64,000 nt of DNA from Torymus aiolomorphi (GCA_036365515.1 CM070873.1:21503257-21567256), one strand, 5' to 3'; positions 47,195 through 59,026 are shown, numbered from the stretch's first letter. Made by a program: numbers and translations. Notes: generated by a model from the letters alone, not told the origin.

Positions 47195-47798
47195 TTGAAC
47201 TCTTCATATCTCCGAAACGAATCGACCGATTTTCGTCGGGTAAAGCTTATTCTCTTTGTCTCGCGGGAAAAGAAAGGTGCCCTGATGGATTTGAGTTTTT
47301 ATTGATTTTCTTTTGTTTTATAAGCAAAAAACGATTTTGAATTTTTAGTTTTTTTGATTTTTTCATATCCTACAGTCATTATTACATAATATAAAAAACT
47401 TTTCTTGAAAGGTATTTAAATTACCTATATTTTCCTTTTTTTAAATTTAAAATATCTTCACTCTGTCAATTGTTATTAAGGAAAACTTTTTTACATTTCA
47501 TAAATTAATTTCTCAAAAAATAATTTATTTATCGACTTGAAATAAATAACCAGTTATTACACTAATTGAAGACTATATGTGGTTAAAATTTCAAGAGATT
47601 ATCTTCATTTGTTTTTTAGAAAAAAAATTATTTTCCAAAAACGAATTTTGAATTTTCAGTTTTTTTGATTTTTTCATATCTTACAATCATTATTACATAA
47701 TATAATAAACTTTTCTTGAAAGGTATTTAAATTACCTATATTTTCCTTTTTTAAAATTTAAAATATCTTCACTTTGTCATTTGTTATTAAGGAAAACT

Positions 47799-47925
47799 TT
47801 TGCTTCCTCCTAGAGGAAGCTTTGTGATAGTAAAAAAAAAAGTTTATGAGTTAATGTGTTAGAAATGTTATTTAGCAAATTTGGAATCGAAATACACTAT
47901 TTTTAGAAAATGTCCGTATGGATGT

Positions 47926-47982
<57 letters not shown>

Positions 47983-49964
47983 TGTGTGTATGTCTGTATA
48001 CGCTGATATCTTATGATCTATTCGACCGATTTTAACGGGAGAGTGGTCATTTTTTAGATTTTGCTTCCACAATTGGCGTCAATATTCTATTTTTGTAAAA
48101 TTTAATTTTTTTTTTATAGCCATTTTTTAATTTTCAAAATTTTTATTTTCGATTTTTTTAATATTTAGAACAAATATTGTTTATATATCATGAATTCTCT
48201 GTATGTAGGATAAAATTATCTACAATTAAAAAAAAAAAAAGTCGGTAGCTATATTTCGTCATAAGTTATTGATGAAAACGTAATTTTTTGTAAATAGGCT
48301 ATATTTCGAAATTAAAAAAAGATATTAACATGAATATTTTTTTGGTTATAAAGAATATTAAGTACTATAACTTACTAAATTTTTAGGTTTTTTTATTCAT
48401 TATTCAGAAAAAAAATAATTTATAAAGAAAAGTGATTTTTTTTGTCCTTCAATAACTATAGTAAAATTGGCTTAATCACTTTGAAATTCTTTGTAGGGGT
48501 AGATTTTGTATACCAATCGAGTGAGTTCTTTGGGCAAAAGGATTGATCCATAAATTTCGAAGATATTTGAGGTTAACATTTTTTTCAATTTTTTTTTTAA
48601 ATCGTAATTTCTCGAGAACGGCTCTATGTATCTAAATGGGGTGGGTGGCATTCAAAAGAGAATTAAATTACCTATATTTTCTAAAAAAAATTAATTCTCT
48701 AGCTATCACGGTTCTTTTGTTATTAACAAAAACGTAAAAATTGAAAAATGAAAAAAAAAGTTTTATATGTTCAACTATTACAAGAGTAAAATTGTCTTAT
48801 TCGCTTCAAAATTCATTGTAGAGGTATATTATTGATAGTTCTCGGATGAGTTCTTTTGACAAAATGATTGGTTCATAAATTTCAGAGATATTTGAGGTTA
48901 AAATTTTTCTAGACATTTTTAAAATGTATTCTTGAGGATGGCTCTGTGTATCTGAATGGGATGGGTAGCATTTGAAAGAGAATTAAAATATTTATATTTT
49001 CTAAAAAGAAAAATTTTTTAGTTATCACGGTTTTTTATTATTAACAAAAATGTAAAACTTGAAAAATTGAAAAATGAAAAAAAAATCTGTCTTTATCAAA
49101 ATTTTTAAAATACATCATTTAAAGTAGATTTAAAATACGCACACATATCCGAAGAACAATCGAAGAGACGACGACATGCGTGAATAACTGAAGAAGACGA
49201 ATATTCGGGAAAGAGAAGTCGATCGAATCGTCAAACCATAGTTATTAAAAACCGATGATCTTGTACGAGATATAGAATCATTCTCTGGATATTAAAAGAA
49301 ACAAGCTTACTCTCTAGCACGACACTAGACGAAACCACAACCTTCGATGTTATTTATTTTATAGTTTAAAAATATGAATTTTTCTTATGAAATTTTTTGT
49401 AATCAATCTCAAAATGTAATAATAGCAAAATATTAAATAAAATGAATATATTGAACTAACATGTGAATAATATTTATATAAAAAAATTTATTTATAAAAT
49501 CCGAATACAACATTTTTTATGGAATAATATATAATTATATTATAATTTTTACAGAAATATAATAGAAAATAAAATTGCTTTACTGTATTGCATGCTGTGC
49601 CGCATTTGCGTTATGTCTCCCATACAATAATTTTTCTTGTAAACACAATCAAAGAACAACTTTAGAATATTTTTTTTATCTCGAACCAATGTACGACGAG
49701 AAGCCGTTGACAGTGGACTTGAAAAAGAAAAATTTAATGACGAATAGAACTTGAAGAAGATTGTTTTCCATTCATATAAGAATTAAAATCACAAACAAAT
49801 AAATTACAAATGGAACCTCAATGATTAGCCATCAAAAAATTACAAGTTAATATTTTCCATAAAATTTTTTTCGTGAAAAATTAATTTTTCGAATTTTAAT
49901 TTAATAAAAGGAATCAAAAAATTATTTTGAGCAAACTACGTGCCAATGAATTGGCAGCGGTTTT
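47799..49964 (+). mobile_element. HINE-like element, copy 7, nested in copy 6
   Basis: Perfect left-end hairpin GCTTCCTCCTAGAGGAAGC at 47802-47820, (GT)n at 47922-47990, block TTCGACCGATTTTAACGGG at 48019. The interior has ~321-bp tandem units (CTTAATCACTTTGAAATTC at 48469, CTTATTCGCTTCAAAATTC at about 48792). The right end has the stem-loop TGCCAATGAATTGGCA (49941-49956), GCGG and a T-run. The flanks TAAGGAAAACTTT and TTTTTTATATTTCATAAATT together match uninterrupted paralogues at about 38960 and 47480, so both borders are fixed to within the T-run. Confidence 0.75.
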
Positions 49965-50890
49965 TTATATTTCATAAATTAATTTCTCAAAAAATATTTT
50001 ATTTATCGTCTTGAAATTTTAACCAGTTATTACACTAATTGAAGACTATATGTGGTTAAAATTTCAAGAGATTATCTTCATTTGTTTTTTAGAAAAAAAT
50101 TATTTTAGAAAAAATTTGCGTTTTCGTTGTCGCACGATAACTAGAGCAAAAATTATCCAATCGTCCTGAAATTTGGCACAGATGTAGCTTTTATATACCT
50201 TCAGATCGAGTTCGTTGCCCAAAAAAATCGGTCCATTAAGAAAAAAGATATTTGAGGTTAAAAATTTTTTTTTTAAATGTTCGACTCACATTTTCTCAGA
50301 GATTACTTAATTTATCGACTTAAAATTTTAACCACTTATTAAACTTATATAAGACTATATTTGGTTAAAATTTCAAGAGATGATCTTCATTTGTTTTTTA
50401 GAAAAGAATTATTTTAGAAAAAATTTGCGTTTTCGTTGTCGCACGATAACTAGAGCAAAAATTATCCAATCGTCCTGAAATTTGGCACAGATGTAGTTTT
50501 TATATATCTTGAGATCGAGTTCGTTGCCAAAAAAAATCGGTACATTACGAAAAAAGATATTTGAGATAAAAAATTTTTTTTTTAAATTTTCGAATCGCGT
50601 TTTCAAAAAATACTTGATTTATCGACTTAAAATTTTAACCACTTATTAAAGTTATAGAAGACTATATTTGGTTAAAATTTCAGGAGATTATCTTCATTTG
50701 TTTTTTAGAAAAAAATTATTGGGTATACAAATAAGTTTCCGCCGTTTTCAAGAGATGGCTCCACCGACAAGATTACATTGAAATCGTCAGATGTAAAATG
50801 TCACATAGAAAGTTTGGACACCTGGCAACAACATAACCTTAAAATACTATTGACTTTGTATTGGCAATATACATTTTTTTTTGTTCGAAA

Positions 50891-53133
50891 ATGTCGAGTT
50901 TTGTACCGAATAAGTGTCATTTGCGGGAAGTTTTGATTTATTTATTTCATTTAAAGAAATCTGCTGCTGAGGCGCATCGGTCGCTTGTAGAAGTTTACGG
51001 TGATGCTGCTTTAAGTGAGAGAAGTTGTCGTGAGTGGTTTCAAAAGTTTAAAAACGGCGAGTTTAACGTGGAAGATAAAGAACGCGAACGAAGGCCAGTG
51101 AAGTTTGAAGACGCTGAGTTAGAGGCATTATTGGACCAAGACTCATGCCAAACTGAAGGGCAGCTCGCAGAAAGCTTGGGAGTGACTCAACAAGCGATTT
51201 CATACCGTCTCAAGACCATTGGTATGGTACAAAAGCAAGGAATTTGGGTTCCGCATGAACTGAAACCCAGAGACGTCGAACGCCGTCTTTTCACGTGCGA
51301 ACAACTTCTCCAAAGACAAAGTCGAAAGGGTTTTTTGCATCGAATAGTGACGGGGGATGGAAAGTGGATCTACTACGACAACCCAAAGCGTGGGAAATCA
51401 TGGGTTAAGCTCTGCCATGTACCAACTTCAACGGCCAAACCGAATATTTATGGCAAAAAGTTAATGTTGTGCATTTGGTGGGATCAGCTCGGAGTAATCT
51501 ATTACAAGCTACTCCAGCCTAACGAAACTATCACTGGAGAACGTTATCAACAGTAACTGTTGCAATTGAGCAGAGAATTGAAGCTTAAACGCCCCCGATA
51601 TGCCAAAAGACATGACAAAGAGATTTTTCTTGATGCCCTGGTGGAAAGTACGTGGTTACGCCATTGTTTTCGACAGCGAAAGAAGGACATTTAACCATTA
51701 CTAGGGCTTTCGCCACTGACAGCAGCTTTCGCCACGCATGCTTCTGAGTTGGTAACTAGGCAACTACAGATTTTATTAATAGATTGTTTTAGAGATTTTG
51801 TCAACATATTCAAAGTCATTAACCTATATGTACAACAAAAACAATCACTTCTGATCATCAATCAACAAGCGATTTATATTGCTTTAATTTGTGAAATGGA
51901 TAAACAGTACATTACGATACTAGTGGCACAATAGTTGCACTTTACGCTCATAGACATAAGAGAGATAAACTGCGGGTGTAGGTTAGCGAGAGTAGCATCC
52001 GTTGAGAGAGAGACAAATGCATAGAAAGTATATGTAATAGAAGGTATGCTATCTCTCTCTAACGCATGTGCACGAACATGGTTAGAGGTGCCACTCCTGC
52101 TAACCTACACCCGCAGTCTATCTCTCTTATGTCTGTGTTTACGCTACGCTCGGACGCTTATACACGCCGTGCCATAAAGAGCGACTTATGACACGTGTAT
52201 CGTACATTATTTTATAGCACTGACTGCATAAATCCGCCATGTCACGGATAGGCGTGACATAAATGCGGATTTATGCCACGCAGTGCTATAAAAATTGTTC
52301 ATTAATAATGAATTGTCCTCATCCGACGAATCTGAAGATGAGGAAGAAGTGTGTAGAAAATTGATGTTTTCGAACGTGATGTTTTCGATGCCCCCCCCCC
52401 CCCCCGACCAGCAGCACTCGCTGCGCTCGTGCCGCAAATGTCGGGGCGGGCATCGAACTCAACACGCTCGAGCTTTGATGAAATGAAAGACTCCTAAGAG
52501 TCAGAGCAGAAAAAGTGAGAATTAGTCGGGTTACATGCGAGAAGCTGAATGCATGCTATTACGGTTTTATCATTGTCGGTGGCAAAATATATATCGGCGA
52601 AACTAATTATGTAATAGTACATTATGATACCGGTGGGGAATGTGATTATTTACCGAAGGAGATGTTTTTCGCACGAGCGAAGCGAGTGATTTTGAGTGCT
52701 ATAAACGTACTTTTCACCGGGCATCAAGAAAAATAGTATACGGTACACAAGACGAAAGATCAAGGCCCACCACTGCGTGATATGGCACGCAGAGGCGGAA
52801 CTTCAACTTTCGTCATTTGTACTGTAACTATTTCAGCACGACAACGCTCGGCCACATGTTGCAAAAGTTGTCAAGAATACTTTGGAAGCTTTACAATGGG
52901 ATGTCTTACCCCACCCGCCGTATTCACCAGACATTGCTCCTTCGGACTACCACTTGTTCCGGTCGATGGCTCACGCCCTGGTCAAGCAGCACTTCACTTC
53001 TTACGAAGAAGCCAAAAATTGGGTCGATTCATGGGTAGCCTCAAAAGATGAAGAGTTTTTTCGACGTGGCATCCGAATGTTGCCAGAAAGATGGCAAAAA
53101 GTAGTAGCCAATGACGGACAATATTTTGAATAA
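50891..53133 (+). pseudogene. mariner transposase, split by a 1.2-kb insertion
   Basis: The first part starts MSSFVPNKCHLREVLIYLF at 50891 (the frame is open upstream, but this Met is the family start). It has the paired helix-turn-helix region (SERSCREWFQKFKNGEF, LGVTQQAISYRLKTIG), then ELKPRDVERRLFTCEQLL, VTGDGKWIYYDNPKR (first Asp; the neighbouring Glu of GDEKW is Gly here) and KLMLCIWWDQLGVIYY. TAA 51554-51556 interrupts it, and similarity ends at 51627. It resumes at 52831 with QHDNARPHVAK (second Asp), VLPHPPYSPDIAPSDYHLF (third Asp) and LPERWQKVVANDGQYFE before the stop at 53133. Together these form a DD34D transposase of mellifera or related type. Inactive because of the stop, the missense change and the insertion. 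Confidence 0.88.
51630..52830. mobile_element. About 1.2-kb insertion inside the mariner, with two hairpin segments
   Basis: Mariner coding similarity stops at about 51627 and resumes at 52831. A possible short duplication (TTTC) flanks the insert. Inside, GAGATAAACTGCGGGTGTAGGTTAGC (51961) is mirrored by GCTAACCTACACCCGCAGTCTATCTC (52099-52124). Also TTTTATAGCACTGACTGCATAAATCCGC (about 52210) is mirrored by GCGGATTTATGCCACGCAGTGCTATAAAA (52267-52292). GC-rich motifs ACGCTACGCTCGGAC, CACTCGCTGCGCTCGTGCC and GCACGAGCGAAGCGAGTG lie at about 52142, 52409 and 52671, and a poly-C tract at about 52391-52407. Small ORFs (52515-52736) are unassigned. It is either one unusual element or two inserted side by side. 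Confidence 0.6.
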
Positions 53134-53526
53134 AATGTAACGTATATTTTTTTTACAATAAATTGATAATTTTTATTTAAAAAATGGTGGAAACTTATTT
53201 TTATTTACAATATTTTAGAAATAATTTGCGTTTTCGTTGTCGCACGATAACAAGAGCAAAAATTACCCAATCGTCCTGAAATTTAGCACAGATGTAGTTT
53301 TTATATATCTTCAGATCAAGTTCGTTGCCCCAAAAAATCGGTTCATTACGAAAAAAGATATAACGCACAGTTTAAGCTGAATCCAGACCCATGACCCTCT
53401 CCTAGTTAGTCTAACGGTACAAGCTAAAGTATTAAATTTTAAATATTAGAAGTAAAAATTAATTAAAGGGGTCAATAAATTAAGTTTGAGGAAGCTACGT
53501 GCCAATGAATTGGCAGCGGTTTTTTT

Positions 53527-53620
53527 CATCAAAAGATAAATATTTAGAAACTAGACAAAAATTAAAACAACGATTAGAATCAGCAAAAACTGTGCTTAGA
53601 ATTCTGTCATACTGACGGAC
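53527..53620 (+). pseudogene. DDE-like gene, resumed part after HINE copy 6
   Basis: Immediately after the T-run of HINE copy 6 the frame resumes with KDKYLETRQKLKQRLESAKT, the expected continuation of the 45.4-46.96 kb pseudogene. The combined reading is consistent only if HINE copy 6 inserted in a T-run without removing coding bases. Similarity fades after about 53600. Confidence 0.45.
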
Positions 53621-53924
53621 ACTCCCATATATGTGTGAAATTTCATCAAGAATCATCATTTATTATACAGAATATTGTACCACAATGATTGTGAGGTAAT
53701 AGCAATGTAGAAAAGTGGTTCTTATAGATGGTATAGTGCATATGTGTTAGTTGCGCTTTGGATAGGTAATTTTTTTTTATTATTAATATCTTAACATAGG
53801 AATTATGTGTTGTCATAATGTCAGTGGCAGCTAATAAAGGATTTCAAGAATAAGAAAAAAATGTGTAATTTTTGTAAATATTAATAAAGTTGTAAATCTT
53901 TGGAAAAAGATGTAGAATATAGGA
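53621..53924. other. AT-rich, no gene
   Basis: No coding signal or recognisable repeat seen. Confidence 0.45.
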
Positions 53925-54098
53925 GCGATAAATTAATATGGAAGAAGGTAGGGTAAGTGTGCCAGATACTGTGCCCCCTAAGCAGACGACAAGTTTCAGT
54001 TACTGGACATTTGAATGCATGTTAAAATCCAGTAACTGGTGAGGGCACAGTAACTGGCACACTTACCCTATGTGCCAATTAATTTGCAGCGATTTTTA
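53925..54098 (+). mobile_element. Isolated HINE right end, split by a 118-bp MITE
   Basis: Flanking sequence GATAAATTAATATGGAAGAAGGTA before, and TGTGCCAATTAATTTGCAGCGATTTTT after, the MITE together resemble the HINE right terminus (stem-loop TGCCAAT...ATTGGCA, GCGG, T-run) with a few changes. The matching left end is not in view. Confidence 0.55.
53951..54068. mobile_element. TA-flanked MITE (118 bp)
   Basis: Terminal inverted repeats GGGTAAGTGTGCCAG (left) and CTGGCACACTTACCC (right), with inner parts TACTGTGCCC and GGGCACAGTAA extending them. TA at 53949-53950 and 54069-54070. No coding capacity. Confidence 0.8.
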
Positions 54099-54847
54099 GT
54101 AGGGAATGTATCTGTTATATAATACAATATTAATTATTCATTATTTTTATAACGTTATTTATGATTTTCTTTAACATTCTGATCTAAGTCATTCTGATTT
54201 TAATCCGATACTTCTTATCCTCCTCTCTTAGAAAAACCATGACCGGATGTTGTGAAGCACTTAAAGAGTGATTTTGATTGGTCTGTAAGGAATAGGCGCG
54301 AAAATTCGCTACTTCCGCTACATTTGAATTTTTGAAATTGAATTTTTATTCTTAACTATTTAAAACTAAATAATTAAATCAAATTAGAAAAAAAGATTAA
54401 TTTTGTCATGCTTTGAAAAATGATCTAATTATCTTATCATTTAAACCAATTAAAATGAAATTGTAATGAAAAATTATATATTCATAACCTAAAAAACAAA
54501 ATAGTACGCTCGCAGCGCGTTTGGTTTTTGCTAGTTGTATAAATAGGTAAGGCATAAGCGCGCAATAAAGGAAATATAGATGCTCCTAACAAAATTCCGA
54601 AATTTATTCATCTAGAACTTACTTTAGACTGGAGGAGTTTCAGATGAACATGCATGACATTGAATCATGTAATATCTCATACTTTAAGATTTAGAAATAA
54701 GTATATTTTCGATAAAGTAAATGTACATTATATCGCAAATCCGCAATAGCAACTAACTAGACAGCTGTAACCTTTCTTACTGTAGCATTACATGAACAGA
54801 ACTTTTTTTTGGTACTTATTTTATCTACCTATATTATAATAATTCGA
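54099..54847. other. AT-rich, no gene
   Basis: AT-rich, with no recognisable gene. A short GC-richer patch near 54505 (GTACGCTCGCAGCGCGTTTGG) is unassigned. Confidence 0.45.
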
Positions 54848-55895
54848 ATTTATATCAAAAGAAGCATAAAGGACTTCATAGGTTTGCAGAACGCAAGAAA
54901 AACCAAAATCAGATAATTTTTCGTATTCTTTTTCAACCGTTTTGTAAATACAAAATGTTAACCTTATTATTTTTCAGACTTTTTCGCTAATATTTTCAGC
55001 ATTTATAATTACACAATTTTGCAGACAGAGCAAATGCTTTGTAATTTTTTTTGTATTTTTTTAAGTGTATTATACTCATGCTATGATTAAGTTGGCTCAT
55101 CAGTGACAAGCCTAGTAAAAATAATAACGTAAATAAACTTTCTAAAATCACTTGTTGCATAATATACTATTATAATAGTATAATAAGGTTAACATTTTGT
55201 ATCTACAAAACGGTTGAAAAAGAATACGAAAACTTATCTGATTTTGGTTTTTCTTGCGTTCTGCAAACCTATGAAGTCCTTTATGCTTCTTTTGATATAA
55301 ATTCGAATTGCCGTAGTTAATTTTTTCTGAATAAAAATAGTCTTCGTAACAGCTGTTGTCAATTAACACAAGCAAAAACAACGATGTTAAGTATTTTAAG
55401 CTGCTTGCGGAATATTCACGATGAACAAGTCAATATAGTTTCGTCATTACGTTCAAATATATCAACTGACATTTTTGTATAATTTGTGATAAAATACATA
55501 TAATTATAAAGTTCTCTAGTTATTTTAATTATTCTTTTAGTTAGTTATAAGATTTATAAATTCCGTTAAGTGGTTGGACAGCTTCAAGTAATATCGTTTG
55601 CGCATGTGTTATTGACAACAACTGTTACGAAGACTATTTTTATTCAAAAAATATTAACTACGGTAAGTCAAATTTGTATCAAAAGAAGCATAAAGGACGT
55701 CATAGGTCTGCAGAACGCAAGAAAAACCAAAATCATATAAGTTTTCGTATTCTTTTTCAACCGTTTTATAGATGCAAAATGTTAACCTTATTTTCTTTCA
55801 CACATTTTCGCTAATATTTTCATCATTTATAATTATTACACAATTTTTCCGCTTGGGCAAATGCTTTGTGATTTTTTTATATTTTTTTAGGTACA
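54848..55895. repeat. Three-copy repeat, two direct and one inverted
   Basis: A ~220-bp unit containing AAAAGAAGCATAAAGGACTTC, GCAGAACGCAAGAAAAACC and TATTCTTTTTCAACCGTTTT occurs at 54848-55075 (+), 55175-55310 (-) and 55675-55895 (+). The second and third form a foldback with outer arms including CCGTAGTTAATTTTTTCTGA (55311) against its complement (about 55648-55667), and ATAGTCTTCGTAACAG against CTGTTACGAAGACTAT. This suggests a foldback element plus a partial copy. No intact ORF. Confidence 0.7.
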
Positions 55896-56270
55896 GAAAG
55901 GGGTCGTATGTCTACAATGAAATCGCATAAAGATAGAGTCAAGGGTTGTTGTTCGACTAAGGAATGTTGGGTTTCTCTAGATTATCCCGATAGAAGAAAA
56001 CGACTTATTCCTCCGTCTGTTGGAGCAGCTCAACACCTTTCTCTGGCTCATAAAAATAGTAGCGAGTAGGAGAAGGAGGAAACGCATATTTTCTTACGTT
56101 GCCGATGATTATCTGGCTCCGAGCGTGACAGAAAATCACCGCTCATTGAAAAATAGTAATTGAGTTTTAAGCATACCTAATGATTATGATTGTCTACTAA
56201 ACATCTATTATATGCGCGTATTAAGTTCTATAAAATAAATTTATTATATTTTTATTTTAGGTCATATGTT
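55896..56270. other. No gene recognised
   Basis: Some coding-like composition at 55905-56090 but no frame or domain I can support. Confidence 0.4.
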
Positions 56271-57071
56271 AAATTCTAGAGAAAATTACCCCTAACTGTG
56301 GTCGAAAAATCGTAAAAATTCAAAGTTGAAGCACACCTCCAACAACTGGTTTTTCCTATTCTGTAGCAAAAATAATGCACGAAAAGTGTGTCGAACCAAG
56401 GAAATCGAAATGGTGTTTTTCAAGAAGCCACATTTAATTTTTCTTATGGAAATTTAACATGGGCAAAATAGACGAAAAGTAGTCATTGATGATTAACCAA
56501 TAGCAAGCTATTGAAGATCAAAAAAAATTTTCACGAAAAAACGATTAAAGTAGAAGAAAAGAGTTTTAATTTGAGACTAGAATTGTTAAAATCGGACGAT
56601 TCTGTGCAAAGCTATGTGAATTAGAAAATGGCGAAAAATGATAAAAAATGACCAAAATTTTAAGAATTACGTGGATTTGGAAAAAGTCGCTCATTTTTGG
56701 TCATTTTTCGCAATTTTCAAATTCACGTAACTTTGCACAGAATTGCCCGATTTTAACGATTCTAATCTCAAATTAAAGCTCTTTTCTTCTACTTTAATTG
56801 CTTTTTTGTGAAATTTGTTTTTGCTTCTTCAGTAGCTTGCTATTGGTTAATCATCAATGACTGCTTTTCGTCTATTTTTCCCATGCTAAATTTCCATAAG
56901 AAAAATTAAATGTAGCTTCTTGAAAAACACTATTCCGATTTCCTTGGTTCGACACACTTTTCGTGCATTATTTTTGCTACAGAATAGGAAAAAGCAGTTG
57001 TTGGAGGTGTGCTTCAACTTTGAATTTTTACGATTTTTCGATCACAGTTATGGGTAATTTTCTATAGAATT
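56271..57071. mobile_element. Long foldback element (801 bp, arms about 360 bp)
   Basis: The left end AATTCTAGAGAAAATTACCC and the right end GGGTAATTTTCTATAGAATT are complementary. The symmetry continues through GTGTGTCGAACCAAGGAAATC, ATTGATGATTAACCAATAGC and TTTCTTCTACTTTAA-type segments to a ~50-bp centre near 56680. The arms differ at scattered positions, so it is not a recent assembly artefact. No ORF. Short ORFs over its right end (57028-57345) are not recognisable. Confidence 0.85.
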
Positions 57072-57344
57072 CCACATATAGTGAAGTGATGCCATACATA
57101 TTGTATTTCGAATGTATACAATTGTTGACGGCTGTATTCAATTTGTATAAAATCATTCCCGTATACGGATTGTATACAACGGCTGATATACAATCAGTGT
57201 ACATTCTCGATAAATCATTTTTACGTGGCTGTGACGATAAGTCGCTAGTTCTCATGGTTGTCAATACAGGCGCTGTAGTTGAAAAGGCATTTACGTGTAA
57301 TGAATATTCTTTGTAGTAGTGAGGTTTCTGGCGTAGTAGTATCA

Positions 57345-57477
57345 AAACAATGCTGACTGATGAAGAAACTGTTGGTTTTTAACAAATAATTTTAAAAATA
57401 ACGTTGGCTCAAGCACAATTAGTTGATATAAAAACTAGAGGAGGACTTATTCATCCAAATACATTAATATATTTATT
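57345..57477 (+). pseudogene. Short coding remnant interrupted by the PLE pair
   Basis: Around 57408-57480 a frame reads AQAQLVDIKTRGGLIHPN followed by TLIYLLAL. On the other side of the PLE minus copy, from about 59353, VLKIFEDVWPEIRSSLTQLQ follows. These could be two sides of one former coding sequence (loosely recalling the C-terminal part of THAP/P-type transposases, low confidence) into which the PLE inserted. Confidence 0.3.
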
Positions 57478-57601
57478 AGCACTTTTTTGCCGCTACTGGT
57501 AGACTCAGTATACTATTTGATTTATTCAGGATGCTAATGGCCTAGTTTCTACCAATCTGAGGTGTTGAAGGTTGTTAAATAAAACACCAGTTTTTATTCC
57601 T

Positions 57602-57645
57602 CGACGTTTCGGACATTTATCTCATGTTCCTCTTCCGGAGTATCT
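57602..57645 (-). ncRNA. Hammerhead-like ribozyme motif, degenerate
   Basis: On the minus strand it reads CGGAAGAG, a stem with ACAT...ATGT pairing, then CCGAAACGTCG. The conserved core should be CUGANGA; here the second base is G, so it is probably inactive. PLEs are known to carry such ribozymes in their pLTRs. Confidence 0.45.
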
Positions 57646-57914
57646 TAGTATTACAAAATTAAAAAATTAAAAAAAATTTTTTTATATAACAATTATTTTA
57701 ACTTCAGGCTCAACAATAACAGTAGGAACTTACATTTATCTAGAGTCAAAACTTATTTGCGGGAGAACAATCCGCTCGTCAATTGCGTTATAACGAAAGA
57801 GTTCGGCTTTATATAGTGAGACTGTATTAGTATGTGTGTATATGTATGTACATTACTCGACCGCTCTGACAATGTAAGTATGGGACAGGTGGGGCGTAAC
57901 ATCACTGTATAACG

Positions 57915-59018
57915 TTATAGCTTATGTGGAGATAAAAATTCGCATTCGTAAATTAGACTTTTGTACTCTTTAGGCAAAATATTAATTTCGAACTGTTTAT
58001 TCATAAAATTTCTCTGACTGTGAATGTGAACGGCTTCAGAAAATAATCTTTTTTGTGTGTTATGTTCCGTATCTAGAATTTTAATATTATTAAAATCAAT
58101 TATGTGGTCATTCTCATTTTTATGTAAAAACAGCGACGACTTGTTATCTCCGTCAATATATCTCTTTTTGTGTTCTTTAATTCTTATGTCTAATCTTCTA
58201 CACGTCTGTCTCACATAAGATGCATTACAATTAGAACAATTTATTTTATATACAACATTATTATTATTCATCTTTTCATTTTTATCTTTTCCTAACCTGA
58301 TAATATTATTCAATTTATTGACCATACTGTAGGTCACATTAGTATTGATTTTCTTGAAAAAACTTTTTACAAAATATTCCATTTCTTTAACAAACGGTAA
58401 ACATATACGTAATTTATTTTCAACTTTGGAATTTTTTGGTGTAGTATTAGTAAACTTTATCGTATTTAACCTCCGTTTTACATAAGTATCAATGAGTTTT
58501 TTCGGATAATTATTTTGTAATAGTAATTTTTTAATAAACGAAATATTTTTGTTATGGAAAGGTTCATGTGACAATTTAACAGCACGGTCTACTAAGCAGT
58601 AAATAATTGCAATTTTATTGCTCAACGGATGGTGCGAGTGAAATTTTAAATACCTTCCCGAAAAGGTCAGTTTTCTATACCAATTTGTAATAATGTGTCT
58701 GTTATTATCGACGATAAATTGCACATCTAAAAAGCTTATGTTATTCTCTTGCGGTCGTTCAACTGTAAACTGTAAGTTATCGTCATAAGAGTTAAAGACA
58801 TTTAACGTTTCATCTATACAATCTTTATGTATACACAATATAATATCGTCCACATATCGAAAATAGAATATCGGTTTTGATTTCAATTTATTTATACATT
58901 CGATTTCCAAATCTTCCATAACAATATCTGATAGAATCGGGCTTATGGGATTGCCCATCGCAGAACCAAAAATTTGTCTATAAAATTTTCCATTAAATCG
59001 GAAAAAATTATTATTAAG
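57915..59018 (-). pseudogene. PLE reverse transcriptase/GIY-YIG protein, 5'-truncated
   Basis: The open frame at 57915-58958 encodes 347 codons, and coding similarity extends upstream to about 59018 (FFRFNGKFYRQIFGSAMGNP, RT motif B). It continues with YFRYVDDIILCIHKD (motif C), NISFLDVQFIVD, the linker with SHHPLSNKIAIIYCL, then a GIY-YIG-type endonuclease: VVYKINCSNCNASYVRQTCR and LDIRIKEHKK. The usual YIG glycine is Arg (YVR), as in the plus copy, while downstream Arg and Glu are present. No stop interrupts this copy, but it lacks the RT N-terminus. At the CGA codon (VERPQ) the plus copy has TGA. Confidence 0.85.
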
Positions 59019-59026
59019 ATAATCTC

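Larger units (their letters stand above)
50719..53210 (+). mobile_element. mariner transposon (mellifera-type), interrupted
   Basis: Terminal inverted repeats about 30 bp: the left begins TTGGGTATACAAATAAGTTTCC, and the right end, read inverted, begins TTGTAAATAAAAATAAGTTTCC. TA duplications at 50717-50718 and 53211-53212, with HINE interior on both sides joining cleanly. Without the internal insertion the length is about 1.29 kb, normal for mariner. Encodes a broken transposase. Confidence 0.9.
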
